A model generated the notes under the pieces. That model worked only from the letters and a program-made list of their open reading frames with translations. It was not told the DNA's origin and ran no database searches. DNA of 64,000 nucleotides from Reticulascus tulasneorum (taxonomy: Eukaryota > Ascomycota > Sordariomycetes > Glomerellales > Reticulascaceae). Below are positions 48,542 to 59,692 of the stretch, piece by piece. A program made the translations under genes and the position numbers. Each line of letters starts with the position of its first letter. The stretch's first letter is position 1. The DNA is taken from the NCBI GenBank assembly GCA_001557505.1, contig LSAX01000008.1:1922001-1986000 (forward strand), read 5' to 3'.

Positions 48542-50473
48542 TCAAGGAGCTGTCTCATCCTTTACATTCACGGGTTGAACACCAACCCCCTTCTCAACAT
48601 CCGTTCCCGTTGTCCCCCCTGTCGCGCCCGTCTCCTTTTCCAGCACTCCAACCGCGGCTGCATCGTCCTCTCTCTTTTTCCTTCTCTCCAACCATGCCTG
48701 ACCTTTCGCCCGATTGCTTTCGTTCTTCTCCTGATCTTCCCTCAACTGTCTAATTATCTTGCTCTTGGCACGGATCCGCTCGCCATATTTCCAAAAAACG
48801 AGCGGAATCGGTATCAAGATAACCTCCAGGAGCCCTAGCAGTGTGCCCGCCCATTGAGGCGTAAGGGTCTTGTACATTGTCGGGCCCGCTAGTGGCAGGG
48901 TCCCGCCAAAGAGACTACGCATGACCGCATTGCCAGCCAGTGCGGAGGCAGCGTAGATGCCGTATGAGCCGGCTAGGTAGTTCGAGCCGTAGATGAAGCA
49001 AAGAGTATTTCCTGCGCCGAACGGTATACCAAAGGCGATGGGGATGGCCCAGTGGATGGAGGCGGGGAGACACGTCCATGAGAATACGAGCTGGCCGATT
49101 GGAGTCAAGACGGCGCCGAGGGTCATGATACTGGCGGCAGCCTCGGGCGCAACGCGGCCCGTTACTGGATCTCGAGGGTGTGAGTTGACGATACGCCGCA
49201 GGAGGGGCTCGCATGCGATTGCAATCAAGGTACCGGCACCGATGCCTAGGAAAGCCAGCCCAGATATTCCAGGTCCCCATCCCCTATATTGTGAGAAGAC
49301 GATGGGATACGCAACGAAGCAGAGGTACAGAATCCCGTAGATCAAGGAGATCCAAATGTTGAAGAACCACAGGATCGGCTCGGTGAGGGCCAATATGAAC
49401 GGTCGACTGAGGTTGGTCTTGATCAAGTGGAATCCGGAAACCTTTTGGTCGTACCGAGACCACCACCGTGGATCTTCCATCTCCTTCCGCATACGAGCAG
49501 CCTTACGTTGGAGAAGAGCCGGGGCATACGTCTCCTTGATAGTAAACAGTAGGATAATAGCGACACCCGCCAAGATTAGGACAATCCAATTGTCCCATCT
49601 CCAGCCCAAGTACTGGAAAACGAAACCGCCAATGAGTGGCCCGCTGGCAGGTCCGTTGAGTGGTGCAATGGACCATAGGGACATGGCGAGAGCTCGATAC
49701 TCCTCGTTGGCGATATCCACTACCGTTCCCGGGCTGTTGGATACCATGGCGGCGCCAAATGTCGCGCTTGGGTAGGCCAGTTAGCATCTTGGCTGATCGG
49801 CGGCACGGAATACTTACCCAAAAAATCGCACAATGATGATCTCCTCCAGCGACGTTGCCATTGCGCAGGGGATGATTAGCAATGTCGATATTATCATGCA
49901 TACGATATAGACCGGCTGTCGGCCGTAGAGCTCACTCATCGGCGCCACCACCAGACTCCCCGCGGCAAGACCTAGCAGATACGTCGTGACACCGAGTGTC
50001 ACGACCGCAGTGCTCGAGTCATACTCCTCGACCAAGCCCGCAATGGAGGCGGTGTAACTCGTGCTGTAAAGCACAATCACCCAAGTGGAGAACGATACGA
50101 CGAAGATGACCCAGCCCCGATACCATAATGGCCAGTTCCGCGGGTTCTCTTTGTCATTCTCCTCGAAAATAACTTCGAAATCAGGAGGGCGGGAAGCTTG
50201 GCTACCAAAGCTGGTACCGGTCCTATTGCGAGAGATGGGATCTCTTGCCTCATGCTCGGCCTCGGTCTCCAGGTCAGGGGTCAGCGCTCTCTCAAGGGCT
50301 TCATACGGATCCGACTCATGTGACAGCGCATGGCTGTGGCGGCTAAGGCGGCTGTGTCTCGATTCGGATTTCTTCATCGCGGCGAGCGGGGGTGAGTCGC
50401 TCCCGGAGGTGCTCGTGGTGGTCCCCGCATCTCCCGCATTGGCGTCCTTCTCTAGGTCGCTCGGAGCAGCCAT
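48542..50473 (-). CDS. MFS transporter, DHA1 drug/polyamine antiporter type
   Basis: A 12-helix proton antiporter, probably in the plasma membrane. Exons 50473-49818 and 49766-48542 join to 626 residues; the 51-bp intron has a GTAAGT donor. A cytosolic Ser/Glu-rich N-terminus of about 120 residues precedes NPRNWPLWYRGWV, the entry block typical of Tpo1/Flu1-like transporters. The loop 2-3 motif reads PMSELYGRQPVY, and SNSPGTVVDIANEEYRALAM and PLNGPASGPLIGGFV are the family's motif C region. The C-terminal 60 residues are charged and cytosolic. Family members export polyamines, azoles, mycotoxins or other drugs; the substrate cannot be read here. Confidence 0.9.
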
Positions 50474-51946
50474 CTGTTGATTCCAGCCCGTCAGGACAGA
50501 TTGCTATGTCGCCCAAGGTTTTGCGAATGATGGGTTGGGTGGTCCGAATATCGCTCCTGAGCGCCGATGATGCCAAGGACGGCGGGCCAAACAAGACTTT
50601 CTACCGTGACTTGGACGCTAGGATATATAGTTTGGTAAAGGCTTTTATTCTTATAGAATGAGTCGGATTTGGTTATCGCCCCATTGGCATATACGCCCCC
50701 TGTCGTAACGGCTTCACCGGTGTAATACGCAGTCGAGTCAGGTCGGCCAAGAGGTCAGAAAACGCGAAATTACGAAAGATTGTTTTTAGTCAGAGAAGAG
50801 TCATTCGTAAAAAAGAGAGAGAAATAGTAACCACGGGCAGATTACAAACCGATAAATCACCGGCGGGATTATTGGGCTTGCGCATTTGGTAGGGGACCCG
50901 GCAACCCACATCCGACCTCACCTAGCTAACCTCGTAGAAGGGACGGATGGGGACTTTCGTCGAACGAAGATCGCACTACGAAGCCGGACATAGTACCGGG
51001 CTTTACGGTTGTTGGCCATATTTGGGCACCGCACCCCACAATCGTTGGGTGTAGTGGTGGTTGGATGGGTGGATCGAAGGCTGGCAACCCATGGATGCTG
51101 CATGCACTACGTACGAGCTAGTTGCTAACTCAATATGTAGTTAGGTTGTCGGCGATAAGAAAGGGCGGTATGGAACAAGTTGAGCAAATGCCCGAATAGT
51201 ACGGGAGCGGTGCTAAACACGGGATAGCATCCGAATTCTCCAATGATGTTACGAAATGTCTAGCTAGAGGCTGCTCTGTTGAGCTTTGTCTTGCGCAGCC
51301 CGAGCCAGATAGGTGGCCAGATGCGGTGCTTGCCATCCTGCGCAAGTCGAGAATTGCGGCTCACGTCGCGGGGTTGTTTGCCTATGGACGTCGGCTTATT
51401 CGAAGTGCGTATGTATGCAGAGCGACTTAAATCTACCCCAGATATAGGTTACGTTGCTCGTACCCCCGGATAATGGCTTCGGCTGACGTCAGTTTACAGC
51501 TCATGGCGGGACGCCTCGTGCTGCATCGAGCTGGAGTTGGGACCGAGGCTTGCGCCATGTCATCTTCTCCCCCCCAGACGTTGCATTTCCAATGCTCGAA
51601 AACCCGACAAAAAATGAGAACCGCCACCAATTGATAATTAATCAATAGGTAAATAACAGTAAGAGGGGAACGACGCGGCCATTGGGCACCCAAAAGGCCC
51701 TCTGCCGGTTATCTCATCCAGATTTTCGATTCTGACCACAGTAGCGTCGAGTGAGACGATTAGCGCGGGCCGGCCTCTAAACCGCGGGATTTCTTGCATG
51801 GATTCGACCTAGCTCGTGCGGTATAAGGACGGTCAAAGGTGGGTCAAACCCCTGGTGCGCAGCATGGCTATGGTGCGCAAGATATTGAGGGATCCCAGAC
51901 TTTTTCCAAGGCCCTATTCTGACGACCTGTATAACCTTGACGGTTG
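50474..51946. other. Gene-poor region upstream of the MFS gene
   Basis: About 1.5 kb with scattered short ORFs and no recognisable gene, RNA or repeat. Confidence 0.4.
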
Positions 51947-52288
51947 CTAAAGAGGAGATGTGTGGTGCTTGCAGACGCCTCCTTCAGAACCAATTCCGAG
52001 AGCTTGGGCCATCAGTTCCAGGGTTTGGATCATGTTTAAAAAAGCACGTGGGGCAGGTTGCGGCATTGTCGGCTCCGAAGTCAGACGGGCGATCATAATC
52101 CCCTTGTTGTCGTCGCACCACTGGCCGAGCGCCGGGTCTGCCGTGTCTTCCTGCACGTCTCTGAAGGCGTGCTCAAGTGAGCCAACGATGGGTTTACCGT
52201 CATGCCCACTCAGTAAAGCATCGGCGATAAGATGGGATATGCAAACCCCTGAATGAGACAGTCGACTGGAGCCCATTCGCTTATCCAA
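51947..52288 (-). pseudogene. Possible exon or remnant of an unrecognised gene
   Basis: A minus-strand frame of about 114 codons ends TAG at 51947. Its codon use is gene-like (GAC, GCC, CTC, CAG) and its composition protein-like, with HLIADALLSGHDGKPIVGS. The frame has no ATG near its start (the track start is TTG) and continues about 17 codons upstream to a TGA. A short ATG frame (starting at 52477, MRIDESIMKMATEALP) lies just upstream in another frame. A splice that joins them cleanly was not found. It could be the 3' exon of a hypothetical gene or a decayed copy. No family recognised. Confidence 0.25.
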
Positions 52289-53882
52289 TTCGGAATCCAG
52301 GCAACTTTTTGCTTTTCTCTCTATTTCCTCTTCAGCTCATGCTGTCATGCAATCAGCTGTAGAGATGCAAGCCTCTAGAGTGAAGGAACCAAGTGGCCAA
52401 TAGCTTAAGGAGATCTTTTCTTGCTCTCCTGGGCAAGGCCTCAGTGGCCATCTTCATGATGCTCTCATCGATTCGCATTTGAAAGACAACCAAGTCTCAC
52501 GAACTGAAGACTAGAGCATGGAGCACCGCAATAGCCGCACGTTAAGGGCTTGTTTCAAAGTTTGCATTTGTGAAGCCGTCTTCAAAACTTCTGGTCCCAC
52601 TAGGAACCTACGCATCTCAAACTGTGGATTGCCTGAGTCGTTGGCTTCATTAACCAAACGCTACCCCAGGGCTCTTCAAAGAGAGAAGAAACTAGATCAT
52701 GCAGGCTGTTTGCATCATATGCCACTTTGAGCACTTTGCAGGAGACAGCCCGCCGCCAAGCTCATCGTTGTGAAGGTCCTAGGTTCTCTACCGTATCCGC
52801 AAATATCTCTGCAAATGACGTCGCGTCCACCAGGAGAGTTTTGACCGCGGTATGGTATGTAAGGTCATCACTAGTATGGATGGTTTATAATCTGAACTTG
52901 TACCACAGGACTATGGTGACTGTAGCATGATTACTGTCAGGGCTAGGCGGTTTAGGTGAGAGCCGGAAGGTGAGGCCGGAAGGGTGAGATGGCAGCCGGC
53001 AACAGCATCGGGTGAGACGGTCGTGACATATGGATTCAGGAATGCGCGTTGCAAACTCGATGGAGGATGGCCCAGCCAGTCCGCTATTCAGCACAATCCA
53101 GGCAGTCTATGCCGCCTTGAAGCGAGTACGGCACTGCACATATTGGGGTCATGAAATGCGAGAATCTGCCGTGCGAACGGAGTTTTGCTAGTTTGTCGCG
53201 ATTCATTTTCTGCCTTTCCTTCTGGCGCCATAGTCAATTCCAACTACATCGAGTGCCGAGGTTGGCTTGTCCAAATCGCTGAGACACTTACACATGGCAG
53301 GTTGGCTTCCTGGAAACGCTGCCATATTCGAAGTGCCCGTTGGCTGGGTACGGTATCCGCACCGCAAGGCAGACTTCAATCCATGGTGCTGTCAACTCCA
53401 ATAGTTCGTGAGCTGCAGATGGAATAGGAAAACAGCGCCAATAAATGACGTCGATCGATATGTGCACTATCCCAAACGTCCTATCATTGTCGGATCTCAC
53501 ACATGGATCTTGAACTTCCCGGTAATTCATATCTCGGTGTCATTGGGTAAGGGTTGAAGTTGTGCCTTGATTCTGCAGATCTCGATATCCCAACCCCCTC
53601 GCCTAACCTAATCACGCATAGCTGACCGTTGAAAGCACATCTGTATCGTCCAACGGGCGTTCAGCCACACCCGAAATCTTGTTATCGTATTTCGTATCGT
53701 GTTTCCGTGCATTGCAGCAGAGTCCAAGCTCCCAATTTACCGTTGACCCAAAATAGACAGCTCCCAGCTATCAGCTCCGCCGTCTAATATATTTTACCGG
53801 TGACCGCCCCTAGCTTCGTAGACTTGACGCTCGTTTCGATGACTGTCACTAACGACGACGTTTTTTTCGAGAAATTTACAAC
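52289..53882. other. Gene-poor region upstream of the membrane-protein gene
   Basis: About 1.6 kb with no supported gene; includes the promoter of the plus-strand membrane protein at its right end. Confidence 0.4.
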
Positions 53883-54992
53883 ATGGCCTCAGGACATCGT
53901 GCGGCAGAGGTCGGAGTGGTCCCGACGTACCTGATCACTGCCGCCGTGCTCAATGGCATTGTGGTCATCCCACTTTTCATTATTTGGATCACAAGTTTTC
54001 GCCTAGTTCCGCATGGCAATGATCAAGCCCGTGTCCCATTTATCTGGATGAAAATTGCATATCCTTTGATTATCATGTAGGTTCCTGAGACAGGGGGGGG
54101 GGGGGGGGGGGGGGCGCCGTTTTGCACTGTTCTGACTACCCTCCAGAAGCACTTTGCTCCAAGTTCCAGTCATTTGCATCACAATCCCATCAATCACAAA
54201 CGTCCTGAAGGCTCAGACTAGTTACGAATCCTACGAGATCGCAGTGAGGCTAGATGACGTCAGCTGGCTGCTTCGCGCCTTTGGCAAGCTTGCCATCGTC
54301 TTCTGCCTCGTTGAGTTGGGCCTGAGCTTCCAATTGTGCATGAACGGCACTCGCTCCACCCAGGACAAACCCATTCGGTACGCGACGGCGGCGACGGTGG
54401 GTGTCCTCTGGATCCTTGCTGTGTCCTATTTCGGGATGGAATCCGAGTTCATCACCGGGTTCTATGACAGGTGGGTCAAGAAGATGGATCTCACGTGGTT
54501 TGCAAACGGAGGGCTGGTCAAATCCCGTACCCTGAGGAAGATACAAGGTGCATACGACATCACACAATGGGTTCTTTCGCTGTTCATCATTGGATTCGCG
54601 ATCTCTGTGCTGACAAAGGCGAGAAAGAATGCAACCCTCAAGAAGGTACATAACTGTCTTTTGCAACAGATGTGCTCTGGCACTTGAAGCTCTGAGAAAC
54701 ATCACCCGCTAACTCATCTAAATAGTCCGCGGTTCTTTACCTGGTCTCGTCTTGCTTGTGGCTGCTGACGCAGACGTGGATACTCGCATATCAACTTGGT
54801 TGGCTGCTCAAGGAAGACTACGACGCAAGGCTGGTTCCCATATATTACGAATTGCTGAAACCAATATTCGGGATGTGGCCCATTTTCGTATTGCTCATGC
54901 TCGTGTTTACTATCGGTCGCAAGAGGAAAGAGGGTGTTTGGAGCACGACGCAAGACTGGATGTCTAAGGAAGAGGACTCTGCGTCATGCTAG
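53883..54992 (+). CDS. Multi-pass integral membrane protein, unknown fungal family
   Basis: Exons 53883-54076, 54147-54645 and 54726-54992 join to 319 residues with about seven hydrophobic segments, for example YLITAAVLNGIVVIPLFIIW, AIVFCLVELGLSF, GVLWILAVSYFG, QWVLSLFIIGFAISVL and WPIFVLLMLVF. No signal peptide beyond the first segment and no catalytic motif. The layout of seven helices with a short charged tail resembles fungal 7TM proteins of unknown role, but I cannot place the family. Intron 1 (70 bp) contains a run of 22 G. Exon joins are supported by hydrophobic continuity across both introns. Confidence 0.75.
54093..54114. repeat. Poly-G tract (G22) inside intron 1
   Basis: Twenty-two consecutive G on the sense strand, within the first intron of the membrane-protein gene and 16 bp after its donor. 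The exact length may be affected by sequencing error. Confidence 0.9.
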
Positions 54993-55334
54993 CTTTGTGT
55001 CTGGGGCTCATTTCTTCTCTAAAGCTGAAGGAATGCTTTGTGCGAATGTTGTCGAATAAGAGTTGATGAACCTAAGTAACTTGAACTCAGAAAGCCACCC
55101 AATGATTAGATTATATTATATTTGCAACGTAGCCATCATTCCCTCTCAATTTGCGTTGTTCTGGTTATCTTATCTCCTAGGATGGTATAAGACACTTATC
55201 AGGCTCGGCACCATCCCATTCCACCACCTATCGCAGTATACCTTCACTCAGTATCCATGCTCTAATCGGCCATGCTGAAAACGAGCTATGCACGGCCTAT
55301 GAAGCATGTAGCGCATCATGAATAACCATATCCC
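54993..55334. other. Convergent intergenic region
   Basis: About 340 bp between the membrane-protein stop and the secreted-protein stop; nothing recognised. Confidence 0.4.
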
Positions 55335-55826
55335 TTAATCCCCTCGACACAGCACCGTATGTGTGCATACCCAAACGGGCGTCACCACTGTGTTGGTGAT
55401 GCAATGGCCTTTCGTTCTGCATTGGGCCTCGTTCTCCCCTTCCTTCTTGCACTTTGCAACAAGCATACCGCTGGGAATCTGCCAGATGTTCAAGCCCTTG
55501 CCAGCTCTGACCGAGCGCAACTCCACTCGCGAAGACCCACAGATGCTTGGAAGCTGATACACGGTCCAATCCATCCCGTGTCCCCAGTGTCCGTTGAAGT
55601 ATGCGTCGTTTTGCCAGCCAGTGCAGTTCCAGTCTGAAGAAGGCACCGCACCAACGCGCCATGGCATTGGAGGCTGGCAGTGGCACGGGCCGGCGTTTCC
55701 ATTGCGGCAAGTCCCGTGTTCAACGTCCTGATAGCGGACCATGATGTGGAACCCAGCTGCAGAGGCAGAGACTATTACCTGCAGGATGACGAGACAAATG
55801 GTTCGGATGCTGTACTGATTGCGCAT
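55335..55826 (-). CDS. Small secreted cysteine-rich protein
   Basis: Single exon, 163 residues. The N-terminus has a basic start then a hydrophobic core (IRTICLVILQVIVSASAA), with likely signal cleavage near residue 23-24. The mature part has 10 cysteines, an even number consistent with disulfides, and is rich in Trp and Gly (NGHWGHGMDW). No enzyme motif is visible and I recognise no family. These properties fit secreted effectors or antimicrobial-type proteins of fungi, but also other small extracellular proteins. It lies about 330 bp downstream of the second HET gene on the same strand. The ATG at 55826 directly starts the signal peptide. Confidence 0.7.
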   Translation of the reverse strand: MRNQYSIRTICLVILQVIVSASAAGFHIMVRYQDVEHGTCRNGNAGPCHCQPPMPWRVGAVPSSDWNCTGWQNDAYFNGHWGHGMDWTVYQLPSICGSSRVELRSVRAGKGLNIWQIPSGMLVAKCKKEGENEAQCRTKGHCITNTVVTPVWVCTHTVLCRGD

Positions 55827-56156
55827 CTCGTGATGTAATTGCTGGTGGTGATCGATTTCAAGAGTTGAGATTCTTTAGGGTTTGCGGGCTCTGGGAATAG
55901 ATGCAACAGGTTGTCACAGGCTCCAATCATCATTTGAGGTGGAAATACGAGTGCCTGAGAGTTGACAGTGAGAACTTGAGCGTGCATTAGGAGCCTCCTT
56001 TGAATTATTTTCCACTGACGAGACGCGGGAGGCCATCAGCATCTATGGTACCAGGAAACTTTATCGGAGTTTGCTGCGGTTGGGCGGGTGGTATCTCCAA
56101 TAGAATTTATGTCCTGTCCCCAACTGGAAACCAAGGTAGTCTTGACAATACTGTCC
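55827..56156. promoter_or_regulatory. Promoter region of the secreted protein
   Basis: About 330 bp between the stop of the second HET gene and the secreted-protein ATG. No TATA box or named element is clear. Confidence 0.35.
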
Positions 56157-58478
56157 TTACTTTAGTTTAATTTGCTCCCTCTGAAATCCAAGGCCTTTCA
56201 ACCACGCCAACGAAGCACTTCCGGATAACGGATATATCGACCCGATGCCCACTCTTTCTAACGACCCGTCATCATTCAGCTGCTTGACTCCCAAAACTAT
56301 GGCCATGTAACCAACGCCCTGAATCATTGCTACTAGTCCAGACAGCTCCTGAGCTTGGCCGTGTTGTACATCCTCATCGAACCTAAAGTTACCTCGCAAG
56401 CCTTGCGTTCCCGAGTCACTCGGTAAGGAGAACTCCCATGTTCGACGGGGTAACGCACTCGACCTGGTAAAGACAGGACTGGTGGCCAGATACGGTGCTG
56501 AGAACAGTAGTATCCCTTTCTCCAAACAGGACAAGCCCTCTTCATGATACTGCACGCTGTCAAATGTCGCAGATGGACGAGGCTTCTGATTAAACGGGCC
56601 GAGCATATGAGATTTCTGCTCCTCCGTACCGGCATTAGCAACGTGCCAACTTTCGTAGTAGGAGGTGGCGTTCCACAGTTCAAAAGCTATTGTTGGAGAA
56701 GCCATCCCTTTGTTTAATCCGGAGTCGCTCGAAAAGACGAAGTCGATGGGGCCGCTCCAAGATGCCCATGACCACGAGGAGAGTCTTGTCTGCGACTGAG
56801 TAGCCGTGGCGATCACACGCTTTGTAGTTCCATCCAGAGGATACCAGAGTAGTGCCGGTGGGAAGAAGTGTAGGGGCATGTTCTGGCAACACTGTGTCCA
56901 TCGGTCGTCTGGGCGACAGAATCGATTGATTATGCCTTGGAAAGCGTTCAGCACGTCTCCCGTGTAAGTCAGCTCCTTCCGGCAGTAGTCTTTAACCATA
57001 CTCTCGAACTTTGTATAACCCAGACTTGGATTGGATCCGACAACTGGTCGATACGGCGACGGATCAGGGTCTCGTGTGATGATGTTGTTCCACCAAGGAG
57101 GCCCGGTGCGTACACGAGGGCCGGTTGATGTCCACCACAATGGATCCTCCCACGCATAACCCTCTCTCCAGTGATATCTCTGATTGACGAAGAAAACCTC
57201 GTCGGGTGTGAAGTAGATGCAGCGGTGAGACAAGCATTGTTCTTGGTACGTCCAACCTCGGCTGTTCCATCGACTCCGCCTGACCTGATCTGTTAAGGAC
57301 GGACGACTCAAATATAGGTTAATTGGTCGCTCTCCTTCTTCTAGAAGCGCAAAATGTTTCTCGTAAGGAAGGTGTTCGCGGCTAGTAATCCCAGGAAGGC
57401 CTGCATTCAGATCTGTGCCAGAAATACCGACTATGGTGATGGCCGCCTTCTCATAGACGCTATCCATGCCGTGGATAAGCCGTTGCCTCTCCTCCGGATC
57501 GTCTTGCATGATGCACAGTGCATCAACCCATAGGTATCGGAAGCCAATATTCCGGGTGAAAGTTATGGCATCCTGCACGGTCCGACCTATTGGCGCATCT
57601 AGGTCGATAGTAGATCCTATCGGCCGAAGCGCACCAGGCAGACTAAGCTGAGCGACGTTGGAACTGGTTAATCGCAATGAGGAATCCGCCGCAATGCCCC
57701 AAACATAAGATAAGGCTGCGTATTCGCAAGGTCTCGTTTTCAGAACCAGGCAATCCTCTTCGACGTTGATGAGCCGGAAGCCAGGCTCTCTCCAGAAGTA
57801 GTCATCTAAAGCATCGGTCGTCTTGTTCTTTCGTTTCGTCTTCTTATCCCCACTTTGAAGCCAATTCGTTGCCATTGAACAATCAAACAGAGGGGCAATG
57901 GGTCGTCGAGCAGGAGGTAAACCTTCATTCTCTTTCAGCAAAGAGGGTCGCGGTGATTCGCCTTCAAAGAGCTCAAGCTCCAAAATTATGTACCTGTCGA
58001 TCAGATTATCGACGCGCCGTTTCCCAGTCTGCATGAGAGTGATGTGCGGGGGCTTTTGCGTAATTGCCACGAGGATTCTTGAGCACCTAAGGGTTCGGCC
58101 CTTCCCTATCTGCTTGTTGGTGTTGATGCAGCCCTTGCTTTTGATGTAGATCGATGGGCTGTTCTTCCCTGACAAGAACGTATCTGAAGACCTCCAAGAC
58201 GGTCCCCAAGCAAGTTTGACACCCTCCAAGATGACCTCAGCTAGGGCGCATTGGTGGTCCATCCAATACTCGAGCGTACCAATTTGGCATTCAACGGCGG
58301 ACATTTGGCTCAGCTTCAGCTGTGAACAGGAATGACAGAGTCGAAGCGGGTCTGAGAGTTTGGACACGGGAGGCTGAGCGCTGCTGCGAGCGTCGACTTG
58401 GTCGAAGTCATCGTGACGGACTCGTTTGGCCGGTCTCCCGCTGGCCATCTCATCCTCTGGAGTTAGTCCGGCAAGCAT
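56157..58478 (-). CDS. HET-domain protein
   Basis: Single exon, 773 residues. An N-terminal region of about 220 residues with Cys pairs (LCHSCSQLKLS) and a basic tract KKTKRKNK precedes the HET domain. HET motifs are EYAALSYVWG (about 251-260), FRYLWVDALCIMQDD and SRGWTYQEQCLSHRCIYF. The C-terminal 300 residues have no named domain. The layout (leading Cys segment, HET, long tail) is the common stand-alone fungal HET type, distinct from the HET-ankyrin protein at 38-41 kb. Proteins of this kind may act in incompatibility, but most have no known role. The ATG at 58478 is the first in the frame; an ATG 11 codons later also fits. Confidence 0.9.
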   Translation of the reverse strand: MLAGLTPEDEMASGRPAKRVRHDDFDQVDARSSAQPPVSKLSDPLRLCHSCSQLKLSQMSAVECQIGTLEYWMDHQCALAEVILEGVKLAWGPSWRSSDTFLSGKNSPSIYIKSKGCINTNKQIGKGRTLRCSRILVAITQKPPHITLMQTGKRRVDNLIDRYIILELELFEGESPRPSLLKENEGLPPARRPIAPLFDCSMATNWLQSGDKKTKRKNKTTDALDDYFWREPGFRLINVEEDCLVLKTRPCEYAALSYVWGIAADSSLRLTSSNVAQLSLPGALRPIGSTIDLDAPIGRTVQDAITFTRNIGFRYLWVDALCIMQDDPEERQRLIHGMDSVYEKAAITIVGISGTDLNAGLPGITSREHLPYEKHFALLEEGERPINLYLSRPSLTDQVRRSRWNSRGWTYQEQCLSHRCIYFTPDEVFFVNQRYHWREGYAWEDPLWWTSTGPRVRTGPPWWNNIITRDPDPSPYRPVVGSNPSLGYTKFESMVKDYCRKELTYTGDVLNAFQGIINRFCRPDDRWTQCCQNMPLHFFPPALLWYPLDGTTKRVIATATQSQTRLSSWSWASWSGPIDFVFSSDSGLNKGMASPTIAFELWNATSYYESWHVANAGTEEQKSHMLGPFNQKPRPSATFDSVQYHEEGLSCLEKGILLFSAPYLATSPVFTRSSALPRRTWEFSLPSDSGTQGLRGNFRFDEDVQHGQAQELSGLVAMIQGVGYMAIVLGVKQLNDDGSLERVGIGSIYPLSGSASLAWLKGLGFQREQIKLK

Positions 58479-59692
58479 AGAATAGTTAGTACGGATCTCT
58501 ATTCTCGATGTAAACTAGCAGGCGAAAGTTGTTTGTGTTTGTGGGAATTTTCGAGCAGTGATGAAATATGATCTCACAGTACCTTAGCAGCGGCTGCTGA
58601 TTCGAGGCTGTAGGCAGCACGGGAGGCTGTGCAACATTTCCCCAGAAGAGCCAATGGATTAATGGGAACCCTAACGAAAATTCCGCAGACTCTACGCAAT
58701 GCTGGACCAGCACTGACGGGCAAGACAAATTTGGCTAAGATAGTATGGCCTCTTCTACAAGAAATATCTCGAGGAAGCCCGCCTTTGGACGGACTAGCCA
58801 ACCAGTTGAGGCCGAGCCACAAGGACTGGTCCGCCTTCTAACTTACCGTATTGTGCCAAGAATGCATTGCGGCCGTGATTACAGCCGGTACGCAGTGTAC
58901 TGAGATAAAACGGCAATGAACTTAAACCACTTGCACCTGAGACAGCTTTGGGTTAAACTAGGACTTCTCTCCCTATGAACTCGGAAGGACTACACTTGAA
59001 ATCCATATCTCCGACTATGGGTCTATGCAACCTTGGAGCGCACTCAGTAGCTCCTTGAAGACCACAAGGCGGATAAAAACCACCGAGCCAGTCATTGACG
59101 TTGCTAAACTGCCTTGCCCCCTCCCGGATTCTACTGAACCACCTTCTTGTTCGGGGACAACCAGAGTTAGCACGGCGAAGTGGGATGGCAAAGGACAATG
59201 CATGGAGTAGCGTAGACGGCCAAACAACTGACCAAAAGCTAACGTTGGGGCAGGAAACATTCAGTCATCGGTAACACAGACAGGATTAAAGGCACCCTGA
59301 TTTATATATACGGCTACTCAAGTAGCAGCTGTTGAGCGCAAATTTTGTACAACACCATACAGCAGATATCTCCCTATCGTCCGTATCCGAACGCCTACCA
59401 ATGCAGTACTAAACGACAATCCGTGTCCCCCTTCCTGTCCCAAGTGTTCATCCATACAGCAAAAGTGGTATCTTTGTGTGACAGCTCGTTTGTCATCTAA
59501 CAGTGTTTGCTCGTACCAAGAAGCCTAAAGAAAGCCAATACAGAGCAAGGTGTGACGATGTCTACACCTGAATAAGGCAAGTCGTATCCGACCGAACGTC
59601 CCTAACAATGCTTATAAACCGATTATATACGTGCACCATGCCGCGAAACCGTCATGTAGTCGAGTTGAGAAGGGTGATGATTAGATGAGCGA
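58479..59692. other. Intergenic region HET gene / EXO1 3' end
   Basis: About 1.2 kb with short ORFs only. It contains the HET gene promoter and the EXO1 terminator; no RNA gene or repeat seen. Confidence 0.4.
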
